From an uncultured Actinomycetes bacterium (GTDB lineage: Bacteria > Actinomycetota > Thermoleophilia > Gaiellales > F1-60-MAGs149), in NCBI GenBank assembly GCA_903960645.1, contig CAJCBN010000179.1, positions 1 to 8,497 of the forward strand: 8,497 nucleotides of DNA. Reading direction: 5' to 3'. The notes below the pieces were generated by a model that had not been told where the DNA came from, did not search any database, and was given only the letters and a program-made list of their open reading frames with translations. Made by a program: the position numbers and the translations under genes. This document shows, piece after piece, positions 1 through 6,259 of the stretch; positions within the stretch are counted from its first letter, which is position 1, and every line of letters begins with the position of its first letter.

Positions 1-1755
1 GCCGATCGGCAGCGTGTACGCCTTGGCGCGGTAGACCTTGCCGAACGACGTGAAGAACAGCACGTAGTCGTGCGTGGACGCCGTGATCAGATGCTCGATC
101 CAGTCGTCCTCCTTCGTCTGCATGCCGCGCACGCCGACGCCACCCCGGCGCTGGGCGCGGTACGTGTCGACCGGGAGCCGCTTGATGTAGCCGCCGTTGG
201 TGATGGTGATGACCATCTCCTCGTCGGCGATCAGCTCTTCCATGTCGATCTCGCCCTCGACCGCGCTGATCTCGCTGCGGCGGTCGTCCGCGAACTCGGC
301 GGCGATCGCCTCAAGCTCCTCGATGATGACCTCGGAGACCCGCGCCTCGTCGGCGAGGATGCGGCGCAGCTCGCCGATCTTGGCGGTCAGCTCGGCGTGC
401 TCAGCGCGGATGGAGTCCTGTTCGAGGCCGGTCAGGCGGCCGAGGCGGAGGTCGACGATGGCCTGGGCCTGGACCTCGGACATGCCGAACTCGGTCTGGA
501 GGTTCTGGCGCGCCTGCTCGGGATCCTTCGAGTTGCGGATCAGCTGGATGATCGCGTCGAGGTTCGACAGCGCGATCAGGTAGCCGTCGAGGATGTGGCA
601 GCGGCGCTCGGCGCGGTCAAGCTGGAACTTCGTGCGTCGGACGATGACGTCGCGCTGATGCGCGATGTAGTGGCGCAGCATGTCGTGCACGCCAAGCGTG
701 CGCGGGACACCGTCGACGAGCGAGACCATGTTGGCGCCGAAGGTGACCTGCAGCTGCGTGTGCTTGTAGAGCTTGTTGAGGACGACGGTCGCGATCGCAT
801 CCTTCTTGAGCTCGATCACGATGCGCATGCCCTCGTCGGACGAATGGTCCTTGACGTCGGAGATCTCCGGCATGACCTTCTCGACCGCGAGCTCGGCGAT
901 CTTGGCGATGACGCCCTCGTCGCCGCCCTTCTTGACGGTGAACGGCAGCTGCGTGACGACGATCGCGGACTTGCCGTTCGGCAGCTCTTCGATGTCGGTG
1001 CGCGCGCGCAGGCGGATCTTGCCGCGGCCCGTGGCGTAGGCGGCACGGATGCCCGCGTGGCCCATGATCACGCCGCCGGTCGGGAAGTCCGGCCCCGGCA
1101 TGATCTGCATGAGCTCCTCAAGGGAGATCTCCGGGTTGCGGATCATCGCGATCGTGGCGTTGACGGCCTCGCCCAGGTTGTGCGGCGGGATATTGGTGGC
1201 CATGCCGACGGCAATGCCGGACGAGCCGTTGACGAGCAGGTTCGGGTAGCGCGCCGGCAGGACCAGCGGCTGCTCGCGCGAGCCGTCGTAGTTGGGGCCG
1301 AAGTCGACGGTGTTGGCGTCGATGTCGCGCAGCATCACCGTGGCGACGCGGGACAGACGGCACTCCGTGTAACGCATGGCGGCGGCGGAGAAGCCGTCGA
1401 CGTTGCCGAAGTTGCCCTGGCCGTCGACCAGCACGGCGCGCGACGAGAACGGCTGCGCCATGCGGACGAGGGTGTCGTAGATCGCCTGATCGCCGTGCGG
1501 GTGGTACGTGCCCATCGTCTCGCCGACGACCTTCGCGCACTTGACGTGCGGGCGGTTCGGCTGGAGTCCGAGCTCGTCCATCGCGTAGAGCACGCGGCGA
1601 TGCACGGGCTTGAGACCATCGCGGACGTCGGGCAGCGCGCGCCCGACGATGACGCTCATCGCATAGTCGAGATACGACGTGCGCATCTCGTCGGCGAGCT
1701 CGCGCGGCTCGGAGCCGCCGTACGGCTGGTCGACGGGTGCTTCGGGCTCAGACAT
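1..1755 (-). CDS. gyrA: DNA gyrase subunit A (partial, C-terminus cut by window edge)
   Basis: GyrA carries the DNA-cleaving tyrosine of the A2B2 gyrase, which introduces negative supercoils ahead of forks and transcription; it is cytoplasmic and nucleoid-bound. The visible 585 codons start at ATG 1755 and run off the left edge; the family is about 810-880 residues. Residues about 20-150 form the winged-helix core, with the motif HPHGD and the catalytic tyrosine Y129 in AAMRYTE. The tower (with PGPDFPTGG) and a coiled coil follow. The first blade of the C-terminal pinwheel begins near 520, with a GyrA-box-like QRRGGVG at 535-541. The GyrA box argues for GyrA rather than ParC. The start codon overlaps the end of gyrB by 8 nt (ATGTCTGA). 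A purine-rich AGGGGA (1764-1759) lies only 3 nt upstream, so coupling to gyrB translation is likely. Oddities: residue 90 (E. coli 83) is Gln, residue 122 (E. coli 115) is Phe, and the GyrA box has Val where Lys/Arg is usual. Identity is certain. Confidence 0.97.
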   Translation of the reverse strand, partial: MSEPEAPVDQPYGGSEPRELADEMRTSYLDYAMSVIVGRALPDVRDGLKPVHRRVLYAMDELGLQPNRPHVKCAKVVGETMGTYHPHGDQAIYDTLVRMAQPFSSRAVLVDGQGNFGNVDGFSAAAMRYTECRLSRVATVMLRDIDANTVDFGPNYDGSREQPLVLPARYPNLLVNGSSGIAVGMATNIPPHNLGEAVNATIAMIRNPEISLEELMQIMPGPDFPTGGVIMGHAGIRAAYATGRGKIRLRARTDIEELPNGKSAIVVTQLPFTVKKGGDEGVIAKIAELAVEKVMPEISDVKDHSSDEGMRIVIELKKDAIATVVLNKLYKHTQLQVTFGANMVSLVDGVPRTLGVHDMLRHYIAHQRDVIVRRTKFQLDRAERRCHILDGYLIALSNLDAIIQLIRNSKDPEQARQNLQTEFGMSEVQAQAIVDLRLGRLTGLEQDSIRAEHAELTAKIGELRRILADEARVSEVIIEELEAIAAEFADDRRSEISAVEGEIDMEELIADEEMVITITNGGYIKRLPVDTYRAQRRGGVGVRGMQTKEDDWIEHLITASTHDYVLFFTSFGKVYRAKAYTLPIG

Positions 1756-4177
1756 CAATCCCCTGTGCGTCGCGGGCGTGCGATTCGATGAAGGCGCGAC
1801 GGTCCTCGACCTGGTCGCCCATCAACGTGACGAACATGGTGTCGGCCTCGGCCGCGCTCTCCATCGTGACCTGCAGCAGCGTGCGCGTGCTCGGCGCCAT
1901 CGCCGTGTCGCGCAGCTGGTCGGCGTTCATCTCGCCGAGGCCCTTGAAGCGGCTGATCTCGATGCCATCCTTGCAGCAGTCGAAGATCGCGTCGCGGAGG
2001 GCGGCGTGGCCGATGGCCTCGACCTCCTTGCGACCCTGCGTGACGGTGAACGGCCCCGGGCCAACCAGCTCGAGCATGCGCTGGTGGCTGCGGCGAAGCC
2101 CCTCGTAGGCCGCGCCGGTGAAGAGCCGGAGCTGCAGCGGGATCGTCTCGACGGCGCCGGTGTGTCGCTCGGTCCGGCGCAGCAGCATCGTGCCGTCGTC
2201 GTCGGTGCTGACGACCTCAACGGTGACGCGCTCGTCGTCGGCCCCGCCCTTGGCGAACCAGTCGCCGATCGCGGCCGGATCGACGTTGGCCTCGAGCAGG
2301 CTCGGGTGCTTGGCGAGCTCGGCGACGGTCGGGCCGAAGGCGCCGCGCATGCGCGTGGTCATCAGCTCCTGCTCGCGCACCGACTTGACCAACGAGCGGT
2401 ACAGCTCCTGGTCGAGCGGCAGCTTCGCGCCGCCGGTCACGACGGTGACCTGGTCGAGGCGCTGGCCGACTGCGTAGTCCTCGACCTCGGCGTCCTTGGA
2501 GAGGTAGATCTGCTCCTTGCCGAGGCGCACGCGGTAGAGCGGCGGCTGCGCGATGTAGACGTAGCCCGCGTCGATCAGCGGCTGCATGTGCCGGTACAGG
2601 AAGGTGAGGATCAGGGTGCGGATGTGGGCGCCGTCGACGTCGGCGTCGGTCATCAGCACGAGCTTGTGGTACCGCGCCTTGCTGGTGTCGATCTCGTCGC
2701 CGGTGCCGATGCCCATCGCGGCGACCATCGCCTGGATCTCGGCGTTGCCGAAGACGCGGTCGATGCGGGCCTTCTCGACGTTGAGGATCTTGCCGCGCAG
2801 CGGCAGGATCGCCTGGAACTCGCGGTCACGGGCGTCGACGGCGGTGCCGCCGGCGCTGTTGCCCTCGACCAGGTAGAGCTCGGAGATCGAGGGGTCGGTG
2901 GAGACGCAGTCGGTCAGCTTGCCGGGCAGGCCGCCGCTGCCGAAGGCCGTCTTGCGCGCGGCCTCGCGGGCCTTGCGCGCGGCGGCGCGGGCGCGGGCGG
3001 CGGACACGGTCTTCTGCGCGATCGCCTTGGCTTCGGCCGGGTGCTCCTCGAAGTACTGGGCGAGTGCCGAGTTGGTGGCGCTGTCGACGATGCCGCGCAC
3101 GTGCGTGTTGCCCAGCTTGGTCTTGGTCTGACCCTCGAACTGCGGCTCGGGGAGACGCACGGAGATGACGGCGGCGAGGCCCTCGGCGACGTCCTCACCA
3201 GTGAGGTTCTCGTCCTTCTCCTTGAGCAGGCTGTTGGCCCGCGCGTAGGAGTTGACGACGCGGGTGACCGCGGTGCGGAAACCGACCAGGTGGCTGCCGC
3301 CCTCGTGCGTGTTGATCGCGTTGGCGAAGGAGTAGATCGACGGCTGGTACGTCATGTTCCACTGCAGGGCGACGTCGATCTCGACGCTGCTCTCCTCGTC
3401 GCGCGCGCCCACGACGACAACGCCGGGGTGCACGACCTCCTTGCCGTGGTTCATGAACGCCACGTACTCGCCGATGCCGCCCTCGTACTTCCACGTCTCG
3501 TCGGAGCCGTCGCCGCGCTCGTCGATCAGCCGCAGCGAGAGGACCGGGGTGAGGAAGGCCATCTCGCGCATGCGGCTCGCGAGCGTATCGCGGTCGTAGC
3601 GGATGTCCTCGAAGATCTCACCGTCGGGCAGGAACGTGACCGAGGTGCCGGTCGGGCCGTCCCACGCCTCGCCCTGCGAGAGCGCGTTCTGCGGATCGCC
3701 CTTGGCGTAGTCCTGGCTGAAGACGAAGCCGTCGCGGCGCACCTCGATGTGTAGGCGCTCGGACAGCGCGTTGACGACGGACACGCCGACGCCGTGGAGG
3801 CCACCGGAGACCTTGTAGCCGCCGCCGCCGAACTTGCCGCCGGCGTGCAGCTTGGTGAGCACGACCTCGACGGCCGACATGCCCTGCTCGGCCATCATCG
3901 TCACGGGGATGCCGCGGCCGTTGTCGGCGCAGCTCACCGACCCGTCGGGGTGCAGCGTGATCGTGACCTCGGTGCAGTAGCCCGCGAGCGCCTCGTCGAC
4001 GGCGTTGTCGAGGACCTCCCAGACGAGGTGGTGCAGACCGCGTGCGCCGGTCGAGCCGATGTACATGCCGGGACGTCGCCGAACCGCTTCGAGACCTTCG
4101 AGAACGGTGATGTTGTCGGCGCCGTAGGACTCGCTCAAAGGGCTCTTTCGATCGGCGTCACCCGGTGGTGAACGCAC
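1748..4177 (-). CDS. gyrB: DNA gyrase subunit B
   Basis: GyrB is the ATPase and Mg-binding half of gyrase. Residues 40-250 are the GHKL ATPase, with E54, N58 and the DNGRGIP loop (D85); the transducer follows, with the switch motif QTKTK (Q350, K352). The Toprim domain has catalytic E438 and the acidic cluster D511/D513/D515. The C-terminal motif RFKGLGEMN (743-751) completes the family signature. At 809 residues it is much longer than the roughly 650-700 of most Actinomycetota. About 190 residues separate PPLYRV (545-550) from ISRFKGLGEM, as in the E. coli-type long form. The usual EGDSAGG motif reads EGNSAGG (N440), and the usual TTMDP reads TAMAP (758-762). Start: GTG at 4177 gives the longest frame. 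A TTG at 4138 (796 residues) begins exactly where homologues begin (SESYGAD) and has a GAAAGAG stretch just upstream, so it is a serious alternative. gyrB follows 234 nt of intergenic DNA and overlaps gyrA by 8 nt. Confidence 0.97.
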   Translation of the reverse strand: MRSPPGDADRKSPLSESYGADNITVLEGLEAVRRRPGMYIGSTGARGLHHLVWEVLDNAVDEALAGYCTEVTITLHPDGSVSCADNGRGIPVTMMAEQGMSAVEVVLTKLHAGGKFGGGGYKVSGGLHGVGVSVVNALSERLHIEVRRDGFVFSQDYAKGDPQNALSQGEAWDGPTGTSVTFLPDGEIFEDIRYDRDTLASRMREMAFLTPVLSLRLIDERGDGSDETWKYEGGIGEYVAFMNHGKEVVHPGVVVVGARDEESSVEIDVALQWNMTYQPSIYSFANAINTHEGGSHLVGFRTAVTRVVNSYARANSLLKEKDENLTGEDVAEGLAAVISVRLPEPQFEGQTKTKLGNTHVRGIVDSATNSALAQYFEEHPAEAKAIAQKTVSAARARAAARKAREAARKTAFGSGGLPGKLTDCVSTDPSISELYLVEGNSAGGTAVDARDREFQAILPLRGKILNVEKARIDRVFGNAEIQAMVAAMGIGTGDEIDTSKARYHKLVLMTDADVDGAHIRTLILTFLYRHMQPLIDAGYVYIAQPPLYRVRLGKEQIYLSKDAEVEDYAVGQRLDQVTVVTGGAKLPLDQELYRSLVKSVREQELMTTRMRGAFGPTVAELAKHPSLLEANVDPAAIGDWFAKGGADDERVTVEVVSTDDDGTMLLRRTERHTGAVETIPLQLRLFTGAAYEGLRRSHQRMLELVGPGPFTVTQGRKEVEAIGHAALRDAIFDCCKDGIEISRFKGLGEMNADQLRDTAMAPSTRTLLQVTMESAAEADTMFVTLMGDQVEDRRAFIESHARDAQGIDV

Positions 4178-4182
4178 GTCGA

Positions 4183-4188
4183 ACTCTA
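4183..4188 (-). promoter_or_regulatory. Putative -10 box of the gyrB-gyrA promoter
   Basis: The minus strand reads TAGAGT at 4188-4183, matching the actinobacterial TANNNT -10 consensus. It lies in the only intergenic space upstream of gyrB. No convincing TTGACA-like -35 hexamer sits 16-18 nt upstream. Transcription starting the usual 6-8 nt downstream would begin at or next to the GTG at 4177. This would make that start leaderless, or give the TTG start at 4138 a leader of about 40 nt. This is inference from a short motif only. Confidence 0.35.
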
Positions 4189-4274
4189 CCAGAGGTACCC
4201 CACGGAATCCCGCATCGTTACGGGGTTTTCCGGATCACACACGCGACTGATTGCGTCGCTTACAGGCGGGGTGT

Positions 4275-4299
4275 GCGCGGGATCACCGGCGATCCGCGC
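4275..4299. repeat. Imperfect inverted repeat in the gyrB upstream region
   Basis: On the plus strand GCGCGGGATC and GATCCGCGC flank the loop ACCGGC, giving a stem of about 9 bp with one bulged G. It lies about 100 nt upstream of the gyrB start. There is no T-run on either side, so it is not a standard intrinsic terminator. It may be a transcript structure or a protein-binding palindrome, or simply chance in GC-rich DNA. Confidence 0.3.
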
Positions 4300-4376
4300 G
4301 GCCGGGTCCTCGTGCGCTCATTCGCCGTGCGGACGAGGCGGACGCGAACGCCGTTCACCGAGAGGCGCCAGGGCGA

Positions 4377-4402
4377 TTGGGGAGGGAAAACCGCCCCCCC
4401 AA
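4377..4402 (-). terminator. Possible terminator hairpin after the secreted-protein gene
   Basis: On the minus strand TTGGGG and GGG pair with CCC and CCCCAA across a seven-base loop, with one bulged base: about 9 bp, mostly G-C. The hairpin begins 10 nt after the TGA at 4412-4414, where a terminator for that gene would lie. The sequence after the stem (TCGCCCTGG) has no U-tract, so it is not a textbook intrinsic terminator. Actinobacterial terminators often lack good U-tracts, which keeps the call open. Confidence 0.4.
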
Positions 4403-4411
4403 CCGCCTCAC

Positions 4412-6184
4412 TCAGAGAGCCCGCCGGGGGATCACGAGCCCGCGATAGGCTTCGACGGAGGCGCCTACCGTGGGAGTCAGGCGAAAGCTGCTCGCCAGCC
4501 ACAGCGCCCCGCGGTCGAGCTGGCGCCGGGCACCGAGCCGGAGCGTGCACGTGAGCTTCATCCGCACTCCCGCCTGCACGCTTGCCTCGCTCGTGCAGCG
4601 CCAGCGGCGCGGGCTGCGGTCGTTACGGCGCGTCGTCGCCACGAGCTCTACTCGGCCACTCGCCGACGGCATCAGCGTCGCGCGCACCACGATGGTGCTC
4701 TGCCGAACCTTCGCCGCCAACGCCGAGACCACCAGGGTGCTCGTCCCGTTCGCCACCGCAGCAGCCGGCGAGGACATGCGCGCCGAGCGCGTCTTCGGCG
4801 TCCACGTTCCGCCGGCGACTTCGGACCAGAGGGCCGTGGCGTCGCCGTTGGCCGCGGAGCCCAGCGCCAATTTGGCATAACTGTAGTCTGCGCCGCTAGA
4901 ACCGCCGGCGAGGCTCTGTCCCAGCACCACAGCAGCGCCGAAGGAGGCAACGCCCGCTTCCCGCACGCGCACGTACGGCGTGCCGACCTCCTCGCCACGG
5001 ACGCCCGCCTGCTGCCAGAAGGCCGCTACGGCAGTTCCGTCTGGCGCGACGGTGAGGCGCAGGATACCGGCCTCCACGCCAGATCCGGAGACGGCAAGAT
5101 CCTCTGCCGGTCCGTAGCCAGAGCCGTCCGCAGGCAGCGTGGCCGTCCACGGCCGGTTGGTCGCGCTGTGGTCGATCCAGCTAACCGTGACAGCACCCGC
5201 GGCGGCGATACCCAGCCCGATGGGGGTAGCCAGACCACTGTAGGTGGAGGCGACAATCGGCGCATCGAAGGCGCTCTGCCCCGCACGCAGCGCGACGGTA
5301 CCGATTGTGATGGGGTGCGGAGCTCCACGGTTGAGGTTCGCGACGGACGCAAAGGCGACGATGAGGTGATTGCGGGTGTCATATTCGGTTGCGATTGAAT
5401 CAACCTTCGTGTCGGCGGCGAAGGCCAAGGTGGTAATCAGTCCCCCGAAGTCGCCGCCCGCACCGGGCCTGACGCGCGTGTGGAGTTCCCACAATTGACC
5501 AGCCGGGGGGTTGCCGACAATCGCATTCCAACTGACTGCAATCCGCCCGTCAGCGCCGATTGCGGCCTGTGCCCTCGCCACATACGACAGTGCCGCGGCC
5601 GTGAGGGTGACGGTCGGCTCCAGCGTCACCGAGCCACCGCTGACCGTCCCCACCCGCGCGTAGACGTCGTAGGCGCCCCCGGCATTGACGGCCCAGGCAA
5701 CCACAATTGCACCGCCGGGCCCCACCGCAACGTCTGCGTTCACGATGACGTCAGCCGTGGAGACGACGGGCACCGGTGTCGAGAAGCCACCGGCACCCGC
5801 CTCGCGGATGCGTAGCTGCACTGCCGTCGTCCCCCCGCTCGACTCCGCTGCCACGACGGCAATGCGATCGCCCGGACCACCGGCGCTATCGAGCAGGCTG
5901 CCGCCAAGCACCTCCGGGGCGCCGTACGGTGCCACCGCGGAGGCGCGGGTGCGGGCGACGAGTTCGCCGCTCGTATCCGCCCAGAACGCCGCCGTCAGGC
6001 CCTCCGGGGCGACAGCCACCCCCGCTAAGCGCTCCGGGTCCATGGAGGAGCTCAGCTCGAGCGCCGGATTGGGCTCCCAAGGGCCGAGCGGTGCCGCCGC
6101 CGCCGGGCCGGCGAAGGCGCCGACGATGATCACGCTTCCGAGCAGCACCAGCAGGCGTCTCCTACGTCCTGCTGTCACACGCAT
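4412..6184 (-). CDS. Secreted repeat protein, probable beta-propeller, function unknown
   Basis: A 590-residue protein with an export signal: an Arg-rich start (RRRR at 7-10), a hydrophobic stretch at about 11-25 and an Ala-rich cleavage region near 28-31. The RRRRLLVLL stretch is only loosely Tat-like, so Sec export is more likely. Residues about 50-470 contain roughly eight degenerate repeats of 45-60 residues, starting near 54, 101, 149, 203, 261, 322, 375 and 436. Each has a core like VAPDGTAVAAFW, and several end in a strand like YVRVREAG followed by F-G/S-x-P/A. This spacing suggests a seven- or eight-bladed beta-propeller. Residues about 480-590 form a separate beta-rich domain with the only two cysteines (C530, C546), likely a disulfide. 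No C-terminal anchor, LPxTG or membrane segment is seen, so it is probably released or loosely bound outside the cell. No catalytic motif was recognised. ATG 6184 is chosen because GGAGGA lies 9 nt upstream and the signal peptide starts there. It separates dciA from gyrB, which are normally adjacent. Confidence 0.85.
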   Translation of the reverse strand: MRVTAGRRRRLLVLLGSVIIVGAFAGPAAAAPLGPWEPNPALELSSSMDPERLAGVAVAPEGLTAAFWADTSGELVARTRASAVAPYGAPEVLGGSLLDSAGGPGDRIAVVAAESSGGTTAVQLRIREAGAGGFSTPVPVVSTADVIVNADVAVGPGGAIVVAWAVNAGGAYDVYARVGTVSGGSVTLEPTVTLTAAALSYVARAQAAIGADGRIAVSWNAIVGNPPAGQLWELHTRVRPGAGGDFGGLITTLAFAADTKVDSIATEYDTRNHLIVAFASVANLNRGAPHPITIGTVALRAGQSAFDAPIVASTYSGLATPIGLGIAAAGAVTVSWIDHSATNRPWTATLPADGSGYGPAEDLAVSGSGVEAGILRLTVAPDGTAVAAFWQQAGVRGEEVGTPYVRVREAGVASFGAAVVLGQSLAGGSSGADYSYAKLALGSAANGDATALWSEVAGGTWTPKTRSARMSSPAAAVANGTSTLVVSALAAKVRQSTIVVRATLMPSASGRVELVATTRRNDRSPRRWRCTSEASVQAGVRMKLTCTLRLGARRQLDRGALWLASSFRLTPTVGASVEAYRGLVIPRRAL

Positions 6185-6193
6185 AGGAATGCT

Positions 6194-6199
6194 TCCTCC
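6194..6199 (-). promoter_or_regulatory. Ribosome binding site of the secreted-protein gene
   Basis: The minus strand reads GGAGGA at 6199-6194, a strong Shine-Dalgarno match, with a 9-nt spacer to the ATG at 6184. It fixes the start of the exported protein. It is the best ribosome binding site in the window; the other genes here rely on overlaps or weak sites. Confidence 0.7.
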
Positions 6200-6211
6200 A
6201 CCACGACAACG

Positions 6212-6217
6212 AGTGTA
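6212..6217 (-). promoter_or_regulatory. Putative -10 box for the secreted-protein gene
   Basis: The minus strand reads TACACT at 6217-6212, fitting TANNNT, in the 75-nt gap between the dciA stop (6260) and the ATG at 6184. A start about 7 nt downstream would leave a leader of about 20 nt that just includes the GGAGGA site. No clear -35 box is seen. It suggests the gene can be transcribed independently of dnaN-recF-dciA, though read-through is also possible. Confidence 0.35.
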
Positions 6218-6259
6218 ACAACCGTCTTTTCGTCACCCGAATCAGTCCCCGCGCTCGTC

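Larger units (their letters stand above)
4178..4411. other. Intergenic region between the secreted-protein gene and gyrB
   Basis: This 234-bp stretch has no credible gene; the short frames crossing it lack coding character and family resemblance. It holds a G/C-rich hairpin just after the upstream stop codon, a second inverted repeat around 4275-4299, a small inverted repeat GCGAC/GTCGC around 4253-4269, and a TAGAGT box close to gyrB. It probably ends the upstream transcript and starts the gyrBA transcript. In many bacteria the gyr promoter responds to supercoiling (relaxation-stimulated transcription); nothing in the sequence proves that here. Confidence 0.6.

Noticed and set aside
70..1791. 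573-codon plus-strand open frame opposite gyrA
   Set aside because: It is antisense to a clearly conserved gyrA; its composition (runs of Asp, Val, Arg, Leu, Ala) is what the reverse frame of GC-rich coding DNA gives, and no family is recognisable.
1950..2530. The long GyrB insert as an intein
   Set aside because: Gyrase inteins have Cys/Ser splice starts and a His-Asn end; none flank this region. The insert sits at the same place as the normal E. coli-type domain insert.
1679..3754. 691-codon plus-strand open frame opposite gyrB
   Set aside because: Same artefact: the opposite strand of high-GC codons rarely forms stop codons. The gyrB motifs on the minus strand are intact over the same span.
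4346..4356. GAAC-N3-GTTC palindrome resembling a LexA (SOS) box
   Set aside because: The actinobacterial/Bacillus SOS box has GAAC and GTTC separated by four bases; here the spacer is three, and there is no link to SOS control of gyrB.
4165..5398. Plus-strand frames covering the gyrB upstream region and the secreted-protein gene
   Set aside because: They are Arg/Pro-rich with no domain, no ribosome binding site, and oppose a minus-strand gene with signal peptide, repeats and a good start.
4412..6184. Secreted protein as a sialidase (Asp-box propeller)
   Set aside because: The repeat core has P-D-G and a later W/F, but not the S-x-D-x-G-x-T-W spacing, and no sialidase catalytic Arg triad or FRIP-like motif is evident.
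6212..6220. TTGTTACAC as a possible DnaA box near the replication genes
   Set aside because: It matches TTRTCCACA poorly, it is single, and no AT-rich unwinding element or box cluster is present. The origin is expected beyond dnaN/dnaA, outside the window.
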